NCBI GenBank assembly: GCA_027621485.1
Contig: JAQCBG010000027.1
Location: 1 to 7,344, forward strand
Length of the DNA stretch: 7,344 nucleotides
Source: Pseudomonadota bacterium
Lineage (GTDB): Bacteria; Pseudomonadota; Alphaproteobacteria; Rickettsiales; Midichloriaceae
Reading direction: 5' to 3'
Under the pieces are notes generated by a model, which did no database searches, was not told where the DNA came from, and saw nothing but the letters and a program-made list of their open reading frames with translations. Shown here in pieces: positions 1 to 6,361 of the stretch; the first letter of the stretch is position 1, and each line of letters opens with the position of its first letter. Made by a program: the position numbers and the translations under genes.

Positions 1-813
1 AATTTAAATGAAGAGATTTATATTATTGACGCTACACCTTCAAGAAATATTCGATGCATAAATGGTATAAATGAAGAATATACTGCGGATTTCATTATAT
101 CTAATAATGACTTTACAAAATGCATTCCAGAAGAATTAATTGAGAGCAATTGCAATATATTACCCCCTGCAAATCACGGATGGTTTATGCGTAAGAAATT
201 TAAGCATTTTCAACAATATAATAATCTTGCTCAGCTCTTGGCAAAAGATTTTTCATTTGACCCTTGGTTACTCTCTACAGAAGTGCTAGAGGTGCAAAAT
301 ATCAATTTTAAAGAAAAAGTGGGTATGGAGCGCATAGCAGATTCTCTGAATGTAATTATTAATAAGACTCAAGAAGCATATGATAAATATAGTATCAGTG
401 AGCCTGTAAGTGCATTTATAAAGCCTAATAAAGGAACATTTGGCATTGGTGTAAAATCTGGAATGAAAAAAGGTGATGATGTAATGCACTTAAATAAAAA
501 AAGTCGCCATAGTATGTATAAAATTAGAGAAGGAGTTATAAATAATGAGATAATAATCCAAGAGTGCATTCCAACAATTGAAAAATCAGCAAAAAATCAT
601 TTTGCAGAGACGCTAATTTATAGTGTTGCAGGAGAGATAATAGGCACCATGAGTCGAGCAGTAGATGATATGAGTACCAATGCAGATTCACTAAGCGGTA
701 TGAACTCTATAATTATTCCGAAGCACAAAGATCCAAAAGATATATTGCGCAATATAAAATGGCTGATTAATAAGCTTGCGCACTTAGCTGCACTTAATGA
801 AGATTATGCATAA
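1..813 (+). CDS. gshA: Glutamate-cysteine ligase, T. ferrooxidans-type (partial, 5' end missing)
   Basis: Catalyses ATP-dependent joining of glutamate and cysteine, the first step of glutathione synthesis in the cytoplasm. The frame is open from base 1, so the gene enters from the left edge; 270 residues are visible, against about 430 as I recall for the family. The first internal ATG (187) is not the start, because the upstream residues also fit the family. Visible marks are a P-P-x3-G-W block followed by RKKFKHF (residues 55-69 of the visible part), an F-D-P-W-L motif shortly after it, and a glycine-rich stretch KPNKGTFGIGV (141-151) resembling the nucleotide-binding loop that I remember as KADAGTYGMGV. 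The tail LINKLAHLAALNE also fits. The family is unrelated in sequence to the E. coli GshA type. The gene ends 56 bp from the convergent gpsA. No gshB lies nearby. Assignment rests on remembered motifs; no search was possible. Confidence 0.85.
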   Translation, partial: NLNEEIYIIDATPSRNIRCINGINEEYTADFIISNNDFTKCIPEELIESNCNILPPANHGWFMRKKFKHFQQYNNLAQLLAKDFSFDPWLLSTEVLEVQNINFKEKVGMERIADSLNVIINKTQEAYDKYSISEPVSAFIKPNKGTFGIGVKSGMKKGDDVMHLNKKSRHSMYKIREGVINNEIIIQECIPTIEKSAKNHFAETLIYSVAGEIIGTMSRAVDDMSTNADSLSGMNSIIIPKHKDPKDILRNIKWLINKLAHLAALNEDYA

Positions 814-869
814 ATTCAGTATTTTTTGAAAAGCTCATCTACATCTCTCTTTTTTGAAAGGAAATTCTA

Positions 870-1859
870 TTATGCTTTGTTTATGCCTTCATAGATAAAA
901 TCCAAAAGAACTCTGCAGTCTGTATTATTATAAAGAATATTGAATATAAGTTTTATAATTTTTGCATCAATATTTTTTTGTATGCAAAAGTTCTGCATAT
1001 GTTTTGTGGCATCATAGCCCTCTATAGTTCTTTTTGAAATGAGACTTTCAATTTTTTCTGTGCCATTCGCAATAAGATAGCCAAAATAAGTATTGCGTGA
1101 AGTAAAATTACTGCATGTTAATATAAGATCACCTGATCCAGAAGGCCCAAGAACTGTATCTGGTATTCCGTTGAATCCGAATTTTACAATGTCATATAGC
1201 TCTCTTATACATGAAGATAAGAATGCAGCTGAACAATTATCTCCTACATCTAATCCCTTTAATATTCCAGCTCCTATCGCATAAATATTTTTACTCGCTC
1301 CACAAACTTGCATTCCATCAATATCACTTGATATTCCTGCATAAAAATAATCATTATTCATTGTTGCCTGGATAGTTTTTGCAAAATCAAGCTCCTTGGA
1401 GCCTATAAGAGATTGAGTTGGTTTTTTTGCCATTAGATCTTCTGCAAAATTTGGTCCAGAGAGCACTGCAATTGGGCTTTGTACGCCTATTTTTAAAAGA
1501 TATTCACTTATTAGATAATGACTTGCTTGATGATATACAAAACCTTTGCTGCATATTACGATTGGAATGTTTGTAATATCTTGTTTTTTATGAATGTTGT
1601 TAATAACATTGATTAAGGATTTAGATGGAACTGCTATAAATAGCAGATCAATGTTATGTATTTTGGATGTATCATCTGTAAATTCTACATGCTGAGCATT
1701 AAACTTTAAGGATAATGTATGTTGAGCATTTGCTATGCTACTGCTACTTGATTTTTCTGTAAATACATATACGTTCTTTGCCTTTGATGCGCACAACGAA
1801 GCAATAGTTACTCCCCAAGCTCCGCCTCCTAAGATGCCAATATTTTTTATTTGAAACAT
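870..1859 (-). CDS. gpsA: Glycerol-3-phosphate dehydrogenase [NAD(P)+]
   Basis: Reduces dihydroxyacetone phosphate to sn-glycerol-3-phosphate in the cytoplasm, supplying the backbone for phospholipids. With the ATG at 1857-1859 the protein is 329 residues, the usual family length. The frame continues upstream to a TTG at 1869-1871 (333 residues), but ATG puts the dinucleotide-binding strand at the usual distance from the N-terminus. The Rossmann loop GGGAWG is at residues 11-16, CSKGF at 103-107, SGPNFAED at 134-141, the catalytic lysine in ASKN at K190, GLDVGDN at 202-208, SGDLILTC at 242-249 with SRN at 254-256, and the C-terminal EG at 280-281. The substrate-site segment reads GPSGSGDL instead of the common AGxGDL; I recall a similar form in Rickettsia. 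No clear ribosome binding site precedes the ATG. It diverges from pdhC across a structured gap and converges on gshA. Confidence 0.96.
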   Translation of the reverse strand: MFQIKNIGILGGGAWGVTIASLCASKAKNVYVFTEKSSSSSIANAQHTLSLKFNAQHVEFTDDTSKIHNIDLLFIAVPSKSLINVINNIHKKQDITNIPIVICSKGFVYHQASHYLISEYLLKIGVQSPIAVLSGPNFAEDLMAKKPTQSLIGSKELDFAKTIQATMNNDYFYAGISSDIDGMQVCGASKNIYAIGAGILKGLDVGDNCSAAFLSSCIRELYDIVKFGFNGIPDTVLGPSGSGDLILTCSNFTSRNTYFGYLIANGTEKIESLISKRTIEGYDATKHMQNFCIQKNIDAKIIKLIFNILYNNTDCRVLLDFIYEGINKA

Positions 1860-1878
1860 AAAACTATACAATATATTT

Positions 1879-1899
1879 TCGCATTTAAAATCGCATTTA
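1879..1899. repeat. Pair of 9-bp direct repeats, TCGCATTTA
   Basis: TCGCATTTA occurs at 1879-1887 and again at 1891-1899, with a 12-bp period, in the 5' leader of gpsA. The spacing is near one helical turn, so two protein contacts on one DNA face are possible, but duplication by slippage explains it equally well. No regulator family was recognised. Confidence 0.5.
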
Positions 1900-1926
1900 G
1901 TACTTTGTGTAATACGTAAAGAAAAA

Positions 1927-1954
1927 ATATGAAAGCGTTAATATGAAAGCGTGA
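1927..1954. repeat. 14-bp tandem direct repeat, ATATGAAAGCGT(T/G)A
   Basis: ATATGAAAGCGTTA (1927-1940) is followed directly by ATATGAAAGCGTGA (1941-1954), a 13 of 14 match. It lies just upstream of the TATAAT box, so on the plus strand the second copy would overlap the -35 area. On the minus strand it reads ACGCTTTCATAT twice, upstream of gpsA. A binding site for a regulator of either gene is an inference; what the sequence shows is only the repeat. Confidence 0.65.
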
Positions 1955-1973
1955 AAAAAGTTTTATATATAAT
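1944..1973 (+). promoter_or_regulatory. Possible sigma-70-type promoter for pdhC
   Basis: A perfect TATAAT stands at 1968-1973. The best -35 partner is a weak TGAAAG at 1944-1949 (18-bp spacing), within the second tandem repeat. Transcription would begin near 1980, leaving a leader of about 75 nt that carries the 21-bp palindrome. TATAAT is easily met by chance in DNA this AT-rich, and TACAAT (2008-2013) inside the palindrome is an alternative -10 box, so the call is tentative. Confidence 0.3.
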
Positions 1974-1996
1974 TAATGAAAAGAGTTCATTTTATT

Positions 1997-2017
1997 TTAC
2001 ATTATAGTACAATGTAA
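1997..2017. promoter_or_regulatory. Near-perfect 21-bp palindrome, candidate operator upstream of pdhC
   Basis: The arms TTACATT (1997-2003) and AATGTAA (2011-2017) are exact inverted repeats. The seven central bases ATAGTAC continue the symmetry in two of three pairs, so nine of ten pairs match around the centre at G2007. It ends 39 bp before the pdhC start codon. The size and symmetry fit a site for a dimeric repressor. As RNA it would form only a weak A-U hairpin with almost no loop, and no T-tract follows, so a terminator is unlikely. The identity of a binding protein cannot be read from the sequence. Confidence 0.5.
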
Positions 2018-2056
2018 TTCTTACGATTAATCTTAATAAATATCTTATAGTTTTTT

Positions 2057-3379
2057 GTGGCAATACCAATTTTAATGCCTGCTCTTTCTCCAACTATGCA
2101 GGAAGGCAAATTAGTAAAATGGTTAAAAAGTGAAAATGAAGAGGTTTCACCCGGAGACTTAATAGCAGAAGTTGAAACAGATAAAGCAATAATGGAAGTT
2201 GAATCTGTAGATTCTGGGAGAGTTGGAAAATTATTAGTACAAGAAGGGCAAGAATCTGTTAAAGTGAATCAATTAATAGCTGTGATACTTGAAGATGGCG
2301 AGGAAATCTCTGCTGCTCAAGCATTAATAGAGAAATACCAAGATCCGCACAAAGAAACACATATAAAGATTACTGAAGATACGAATTCTTCACAAAGAGT
2401 TGAGCAAGATGCATTGAGACAGAATGATTTTAAATATGAAGCGGATGATACAAAAAAAAGAGTATTTATAAGTCCTCTTGCAAAAAAAATTGCATTAAGC
2501 AAAGGCATTGATATTACAAAAGTCAGTGGTAGTGGCCCAAATGGTAGAATTATAAAAAATGATGTTTTAAACTTTGATCAAAGTGATGTTGAGGCGGCTC
2601 CAAAAGATAAATCAATGCATGATAGTGTCAATAATAATGAATTGAGTATTACTTTTGGCAGAAAAAATCCAGAATTTGAAATAAGTGCTGCATCCTCGAT
2701 GCGTAAAATTATTGCAAATAGACTTCTTGATGCTAAGAGAAACGTCCCTCATTTTTATTTATCTTGTAGTATAAATGTTGAAGATCTCTTATCTTTAAGA
2801 AGTAAAATCAATGAGCAATCAGCAATTGATCAAAGTGCAACAAAACACAAAATATCAATCAATGATTTTATTATAAAAGCATCTGCAAAAACTTTTCAAA
2901 TATTGCCCCAAATGAATATAGCTTGGAGTGATAAAGATGGCGGTTCTATAGTTCAAAACAATAACATTGATATTTCGGTTGCTGTTGCAACAGAGGGCGG
3001 TCTTATAACACCAATTATACGAAATGCAGATATAAAAAGTATAACAAGTATATCTCAAGAAATGAAAGATCTTGCATTGAGGGCAAGAGAAAGTAGACTT
3101 CGTAGTCAAGAATTTCAAGGCGGTAGTTTTAGTATTTCAAATCTTGGGATGTATTCTATAGAAAATTTTATTGCGATTATTAATCCACCTCAATCTGCAA
3201 TTCTTGCAGTTGGATCTGTTGCTAAGAAACCTGTAGTTATTGATGATACAATTAAGGCTCAAAGCATTATGCAAGTTTCTCTTTCTTGTGATCATAGAGT
3301 TGTAGATGGCGCTGTAGCAGCATTATGGTTACAAACATTTAAAAATATATTAGAAAATCCGATGGTAGTGCTGATATAA
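2057..3379 (+). CDS. pdhC: Pyruvate dehydrogenase E2, dihydrolipoyllysine-residue acetyltransferase
   Basis: This is the core subunit of the pyruvate dehydrogenase complex. It carries the swinging lipoyl arm and transfers the acetyl group to CoA in the cytoplasm. The 440 residues are complete. A single lipoyl domain spans about 1-80, with the lipoylated lysine K43 in ETDKA. A polar linker spans about 95-134, and the peripheral-subunit-binding domain about 136-173 (ISPLAKKIA, then GSGPNGRI). The catalytic domain spans about 205-440, with the active-site motif HRVVDG (H413, D417) and a C-terminus ENPMVVLI. The start is GTG at 2057; it gives the classical N-terminus AIPILMPALSPTM and has no evident Shine-Dalgarno sequence. 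One lipoyl domain and the PALSPTM start fit the alphaproteobacterial/mitochondrial PDH type rather than the 2-oxoglutarate dehydrogenase E2. lpdA follows within 40 bp, probably cotranscribed. Confidence 0.97.
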   Translation: MAIPILMPALSPTMQEGKLVKWLKSENEEVSPGDLIAEVETDKAIMEVESVDSGRVGKLLVQEGQESVKVNQLIAVILEDGEEISAAQALIEKYQDPHKETHIKITEDTNSSQRVEQDALRQNDFKYEADDTKKRVFISPLAKKIALSKGIDITKVSGSGPNGRIIKNDVLNFDQSDVEAAPKDKSMHDSVNNNELSITFGRKNPEFEISAASSMRKIIANRLLDAKRNVPHFYLSCSINVEDLLSLRSKINEQSAIDQSATKHKISINDFIIKASAKTFQILPQMNIAWSDKDGGSIVQNNNIDISVAVATEGGLITPIIRNADIKSITSISQEMKDLALRARESRLRSQEFQGGSFSISNLGMYSIENFIAIINPPQSAILAVGSVAKKPVVIDDTIKAQSIMQVSLSCDHRVVDGAVAALWLQTFKNILENPMVVLI

Positions 3380-3419
3380 TAAAGTTTAGCGATAAGTGCA
3401 TAATATTTCTAAAAAAGAG

Positions 3420-4817
3420 ATGAAAAATAATTTTGATGTTGTGATTATAGGCGCTGGTCCTGGCGGTTATGTTGCTGCAATAAGAGCTGCGCAGCTTGGT
3501 ATGCGTACCGCTATTATAGAAAAAGATAAATTAGGAGGTATATGCTTAAACTGGGGGTGTATACCAACCAAAGCTCTGCTCAAGGCATCGGAATTATACG
3601 AAAGTATAAAATCAGCCGAGCACTTCGGAATATCATGCAGTGATATTAAAGTTGATTTTAAAAAAGTAATTGCAAGATCAAGAGATGTAGCAAGTCAACT
3701 TGAAAGAGGCGTTGCGCATCTTTTGAAAAAAAATAATGTAACAGTTTTTCAGGGATTTGGAAAAATAAAAGATAAAAATACTATCTCTGTAAATAGAGAG
3801 GGTGGCGATGATTTGAATATAAACGCTAAGAATATTATTATCGCAACAGGAGCAAGATCAAGAGAAATAAAATGCGATGCAAAAGTTTGGTATTCAAAAG
3901 ATGCGATGATTCAAGAAAAAATTCCAAAATCGCTACTTGTGATCGGTAGTGGTGCAATTGGAATTGAATTTGCTAGTTTTTACAATGCTTTTGGCACCAA
4001 AGTCACTATTATTGAGATGGCAGGTCGTATCCTTAATATGGAGGATTCTGAAATTTCAGATTTAGCAAAAAAAGAATTCGAAGCAAAGGGTATTGAGGTT
4101 CTTACAAATGCATCTGTATCTGAAATTAAAAGTACTCAAAATAAAATAACAGCCAAGATAACGCGTGATGAGTCAAGTGTAATTCGTGAATTCGATAATG
4201 TAATTGCTGCAATAGGCGTTCTGCCCAATACAGAAAATTTAGGCCTTGAAAATATTCAATGTCCACTAGATGAAACTGGACATATTGAAATAGATGAATA
4301 CTGCAGAGTAAGTGGATTTGAAAATATTTATGCGATTGGTGATATTGCAAAAGCTCCATACCTTGCTCATAAAGCAAGTCACGAGGCAATTATATGCGCA
4401 GAGACAATCGCTGGTATCAAAACACACTCTATAAAGAGAGAAAATATACCTGCATGTACTTATTGTACACCACAAATTGCTAGCGTTGGTTTAAATGAAA
4501 AGGATGCAATAAAAAAATTTGAAAAAAATAATATTAAAATTGGAAGATTTCCAAATATAGCAAATGGTAAAAGTGTTGCTGCCGGAAAAACATTTGGGCT
4601 GATAAAAGTGATTTTTGAAAAAAATACTGGAGAGATTTTAGGCTCTCACATTATTGGAGATAATGCCACGGAACTCATTAGTAACTTCACTGTCGCAAAG
4701 TCTGGAGAGCTGACCCAGTATGAAATTATGCATACAATTTTTGCGCATCCAACTCTATCTGAAATGATTCATGAAGTTACGCTTGCCGCAGATCAAAGAA
4801 GTATACACGGCCCTTAA
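3420..4817 (+). CDS. lpdA: Dihydrolipoyl dehydrogenase (E3)
   Basis: A flavoprotein that reoxidises dihydrolipoamide on E2 and passes electrons to NAD+. Numbered from the ATG at 3420 (465 residues, the usual family length), it shows the FAD-binding GAGPGG at 11-16, the redox-active disulfide C42/C47 in GGICLNWGCIPTK, ATGAR at 142-146, the NAD-binding GSGAIG at 176-181, a second FAD contact at AIGD, and the catalytic pair H443/E448 in HPTLSE of the dimerisation domain. An in-frame GTG at 3396 would add eight residues (473 in all). ATG is preferred because it places FDVVIIGAG at the normal distance from the N-terminus and is preceded by a purine-rich AAAAAAGAG. Its position directly after pdhC suggests it serves mainly the pyruvate dehydrogenase complex, though E3 is usually shared with the 2-oxoglutarate and glycine systems. 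Confidence 0.97.
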   Translation: MKNNFDVVIIGAGPGGYVAAIRAAQLGMRTAIIEKDKLGGICLNWGCIPTKALLKASELYESIKSAEHFGISCSDIKVDFKKVIARSRDVASQLERGVAHLLKKNNVTVFQGFGKIKDKNTISVNREGGDDLNINAKNIIIATGARSREIKCDAKVWYSKDAMIQEKIPKSLLVIGSGAIGIEFASFYNAFGTKVTIIEMAGRILNMEDSEISDLAKKEFEAKGIEVLTNASVSEIKSTQNKITAKITRDESSVIREFDNVIAAIGVLPNTENLGLENIQCPLDETGHIEIDEYCRVSGFENIYAIGDIAKAPYLAHKASHEAIICAETIAGIKTHSIKRENIPACTYCTPQIASVGLNEKDAIKKFEKNNIKIGRFPNIANGKSVAAGKTFGLIKVIFEKNTGEILGSHIIGDNATELISNFTVAKSGELTQYEIMHTIFAHPTLSEMIHEVTLAADQRSIHGP

Positions 4818-4884
4818 ATTAAAGGCAAAACTACTTTATTCTAATTTCTGTATTTTTTAGTAACATAAAGAAGATGCACGCCCT

Positions 4885-5736
4885 ATGATTCACAAACTCA
4901 ATAAATTCATGAGTGATGCGCTTTTCTCTCAAGATACAGAAGTATTAGTTGATGCGATGCGTTATTCAGTACTGAGCCCTGGCAAAAGGCTTAGGGGATT
5001 GATGCTTATGGAAATAGTCAATGATTTTGAAGTCAATATTCAGAAAGCTCTTCCAGCAGCAGCTAGTATAGAATTTTTGCACGCATATTCTCTTGTCCAT
5101 GATGATTTGCCTTCTATAGATAATGATGATATGAGGAGAGGCATGCTGAGTTGTCATAAAAAATATGGAGAAGCAACAGCAATACTTACGGGTAATGCGC
5201 TTCTTACGCTAGCCTTCCAAATGCTTTGTTATTATAAAAGTAGATGCGCTACAATTGTAGAGATATTATCTAAATCTGTAGGTTATAAGGGCATGCTAAA
5301 AGGTCAAATTCAAGATATTAAAAGCAATTCATTAGATGATGATGCAAAAGAAGCAAATATTGACTCAATAGTTTATATACATAAGTTAAAGACTGGTAAT
5401 CTCTTTGGTGCAGCTTGTAAGATTGGTGCTTTAATAGGTGGTGCTAATTCTATTGAGCTTGCTTATTATAAAAGTTTTGGCGAAAATTTTGGTATAGCGT
5501 TTCAGATTGCAGATGACTTTGAAGATGCCGCAAGTACAAATTACAAAGATATAAATAATATGGTTTGCATGCATGGATCAAATATTACAAAGCAAATCGG
5601 TTTTCAATTTATAGATGCTGCATTTACAGATTTATCAAAGATGAGTCAAAAAAGTAAATTTTTAAATAAAAGCTTAAAAACTATAAAAGGAAAAATAGAT
5701 GATGCGTATAATGCAATAATGCATTTGTACAATTAA
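4885..5736 (+). CDS. ispA: Short-chain polyprenyl diphosphate synthase (farnesyl diphosphate synthase-like)
   Basis: Condenses isopentenyl diphosphate with allylic diphosphates to C10-C15 prenyl diphosphates, precursors of undecaprenyl phosphate and quinone tails. It has 283 residues. Landmarks in order are PGKRLRG (32-38), the first Asp-rich motif DDLPSIDNDD (73-82) followed by MRRG, CHKKYGEATAILTGNAL (90-106), GQIQD (140-144), HKLKTG (166-171), and the second Asp-rich motif DDFED (210-214). The DDx4D spacing in the first motif is that of bacterial farnesyl diphosphate synthases. Two departures stand out: DDFED replaces the common DDILD, and the loop after it is about a dozen residues shorter than in E. 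coli IspA as remembered. A geranylgeranyl product cannot be excluded. The ATG at 4885 lies 11 nt after AAAGAAG. The gap of 67 bp from lpdA shows no convincing terminator. Confidence 0.88.
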   Translation: MIHKLNKFMSDALFSQDTEVLVDAMRYSVLSPGKRLRGLMLMEIVNDFEVNIQKALPAAASIEFLHAYSLVHDDLPSIDNDDMRRGMLSCHKKYGEATAILTGNALLTLAFQMLCYYKSRCATIVEILSKSVGYKGMLKGQIQDIKSNSLDDDAKEANIDSIVYIHKLKTGNLFGAACKIGALIGGANSIELAYYKSFGENFGIAFQIADDFEDAASTNYKDINNMVCMHGSNITKQIGFQFIDAAFTDLSKMSQKSKFLNKSLKTIKGKIDDAYNAIMHLYN

Positions 5737-5757
5737 ATAAATTTTATTAATAGGCTC

Positions 5758-6354
5758 ATGTTTGGAAAGTTACAAGGAGCAATTGAGTATATTGGGCCTT
5801 ATTATATAATTTTAGATGTTGCTGGAGTTGGTTATATTGTGTATTGCTCTGCTCAAAATCTACAATCATACAATATATGTGATAAAATATCTTTATGGAT
5901 ACATACTCAGTTTAAAGAGAACGAGATCGTATTATTTGGTTTTTGCAACTTAGATGAAAAAGAATCTTTTGAGTCTCTTATTTCTGTTCAAGGGATTGGT
6001 GGTAAGGTAGCGTTGAATATTCTGGGTATCTTGGGAGTAAGTAATCTTCGAAATGCAATTCTACATGCTGATAAAGATGCTTTTAAGAGAGTACAAGGCG
6101 TTGGGCCGAAGCTTGCATCTAGAATCATTAATGAATTGCAGAGTAAAAATAATTTTATATCATCAATTCAGATAAATAATTCACATAATGGCGATGAAGA
6201 TATTGCAAATCATGCTATCTCTGGGTTAATGAATTTTGGCTTCTCAAGGCTTAATGCATTAAATGCTGTGCAAGCTGTAATTCAAAAGCAGAATCTAGAT
6301 AATATGAAGCTAGAGGAAGTAATTAAGCATGCATTAAAAGAGATGAATAAGTGA
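5758..6354 (+). CDS. ruvA: Holliday junction branch migration complex subunit RuvA
   Basis: Binds Holliday junctions as a tetramer and loads the RuvB helicase for branch migration in recombinational repair. It has 198 residues, normal for the family. Domain I (about 1-63) begins MFGKLQG and contains GVGYIVY and LFGF. Domain II carries two helix-hairpin-helix motifs, VQGIGGK (77-83) and VQGVGPK (112-118). A linker spans about 130-147, and domain III, the RuvB-contacting part, spans about 148-198 with LMNFGFSRLNALNAV. In the acidic pin, where E. coli has Glu-Asp, this protein reads Glu54-Asn55, with Glu56 next to it. The ATG follows ATAGG with a 5-nt spacer, 21 bp after ispA. Neither ruvB nor ruvC is in the window; the next gene starts 7 bp downstream. 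Confidence 0.97.
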   Translation: MFGKLQGAIEYIGPYYIILDVAGVGYIVYCSAQNLQSYNICDKISLWIHTQFKENEIVLFGFCNLDEKESFESLISVQGIGGKVALNILGILGVSNLRNAILHADKDAFKRVQGVGPKLASRIINELQSKNNFISSIQINNSHNGDEDIANHAISGLMNFGFSRLNALNAVQAVIQKQNLDNMKLEEVIKHALKEMNK

Positions 6355-6361
6355 GAAGTGT

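Larger units (their letters stand above)
1860..2056. other. Divergent gpsA/pdhC control region
   Basis: This is the longest non-coding stretch in the window, about 197 bp between two divergent start codons. It contains, in order, a pair of TCGCATTTA direct repeats, a 14-bp tandem repeat, a TATAAT box, a near-perfect 21-bp palindrome and a small GATTAATC palindrome (2025-2032). No tRNA-like or other RNA-gene structure was recognised, and the only reading frames are a few codons long. Transcription in both directions must start here or in flanking coding sequence, because gpsA and pdhC have no other upstream space. Confidence 0.7.

Noticed and set aside
814..869. Possible bidirectional terminator between convergent gshA and gpsA, with TTTTTTGAAA(A)G repeated at 822-833 and 850-860
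   Set aside because: The only pairing found is GAAAAG (828-833) with CTTTTT (849-854) across a 15-nt loop: a weak, mostly A-T stem ending in a wobble pair and lacking a GC-rich core. It is not distinguishable from chance in DNA this AT-rich.
1093..1284. 63-codon plus-strand reading frame opposite gpsA
   Set aside because: It is fully antisense to conserved gpsA sequence, including the GDLILTC region, and resembles no known protein; a shadow frame.
1929..1954. Two overlapping mini reading frames (MKALI-stop and MKA-stop) in the 14-bp tandem repeat, resembling leader peptides
   Set aside because: They arise automatically from ATGAAAGCG in the repeat, have no ribosome binding site, and lie upstream of the likely TATAAT box.
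4818..4884. Terminator or separate promoter between lpdA and ispA
   Set aside because: TAAAG/CTTTA could form only a 5-bp A-T-rich stem with no T-tract after it, and TAACAT (4861-4866) has no acceptable -35 partner. Readthrough from lpdA is the simpler reading.
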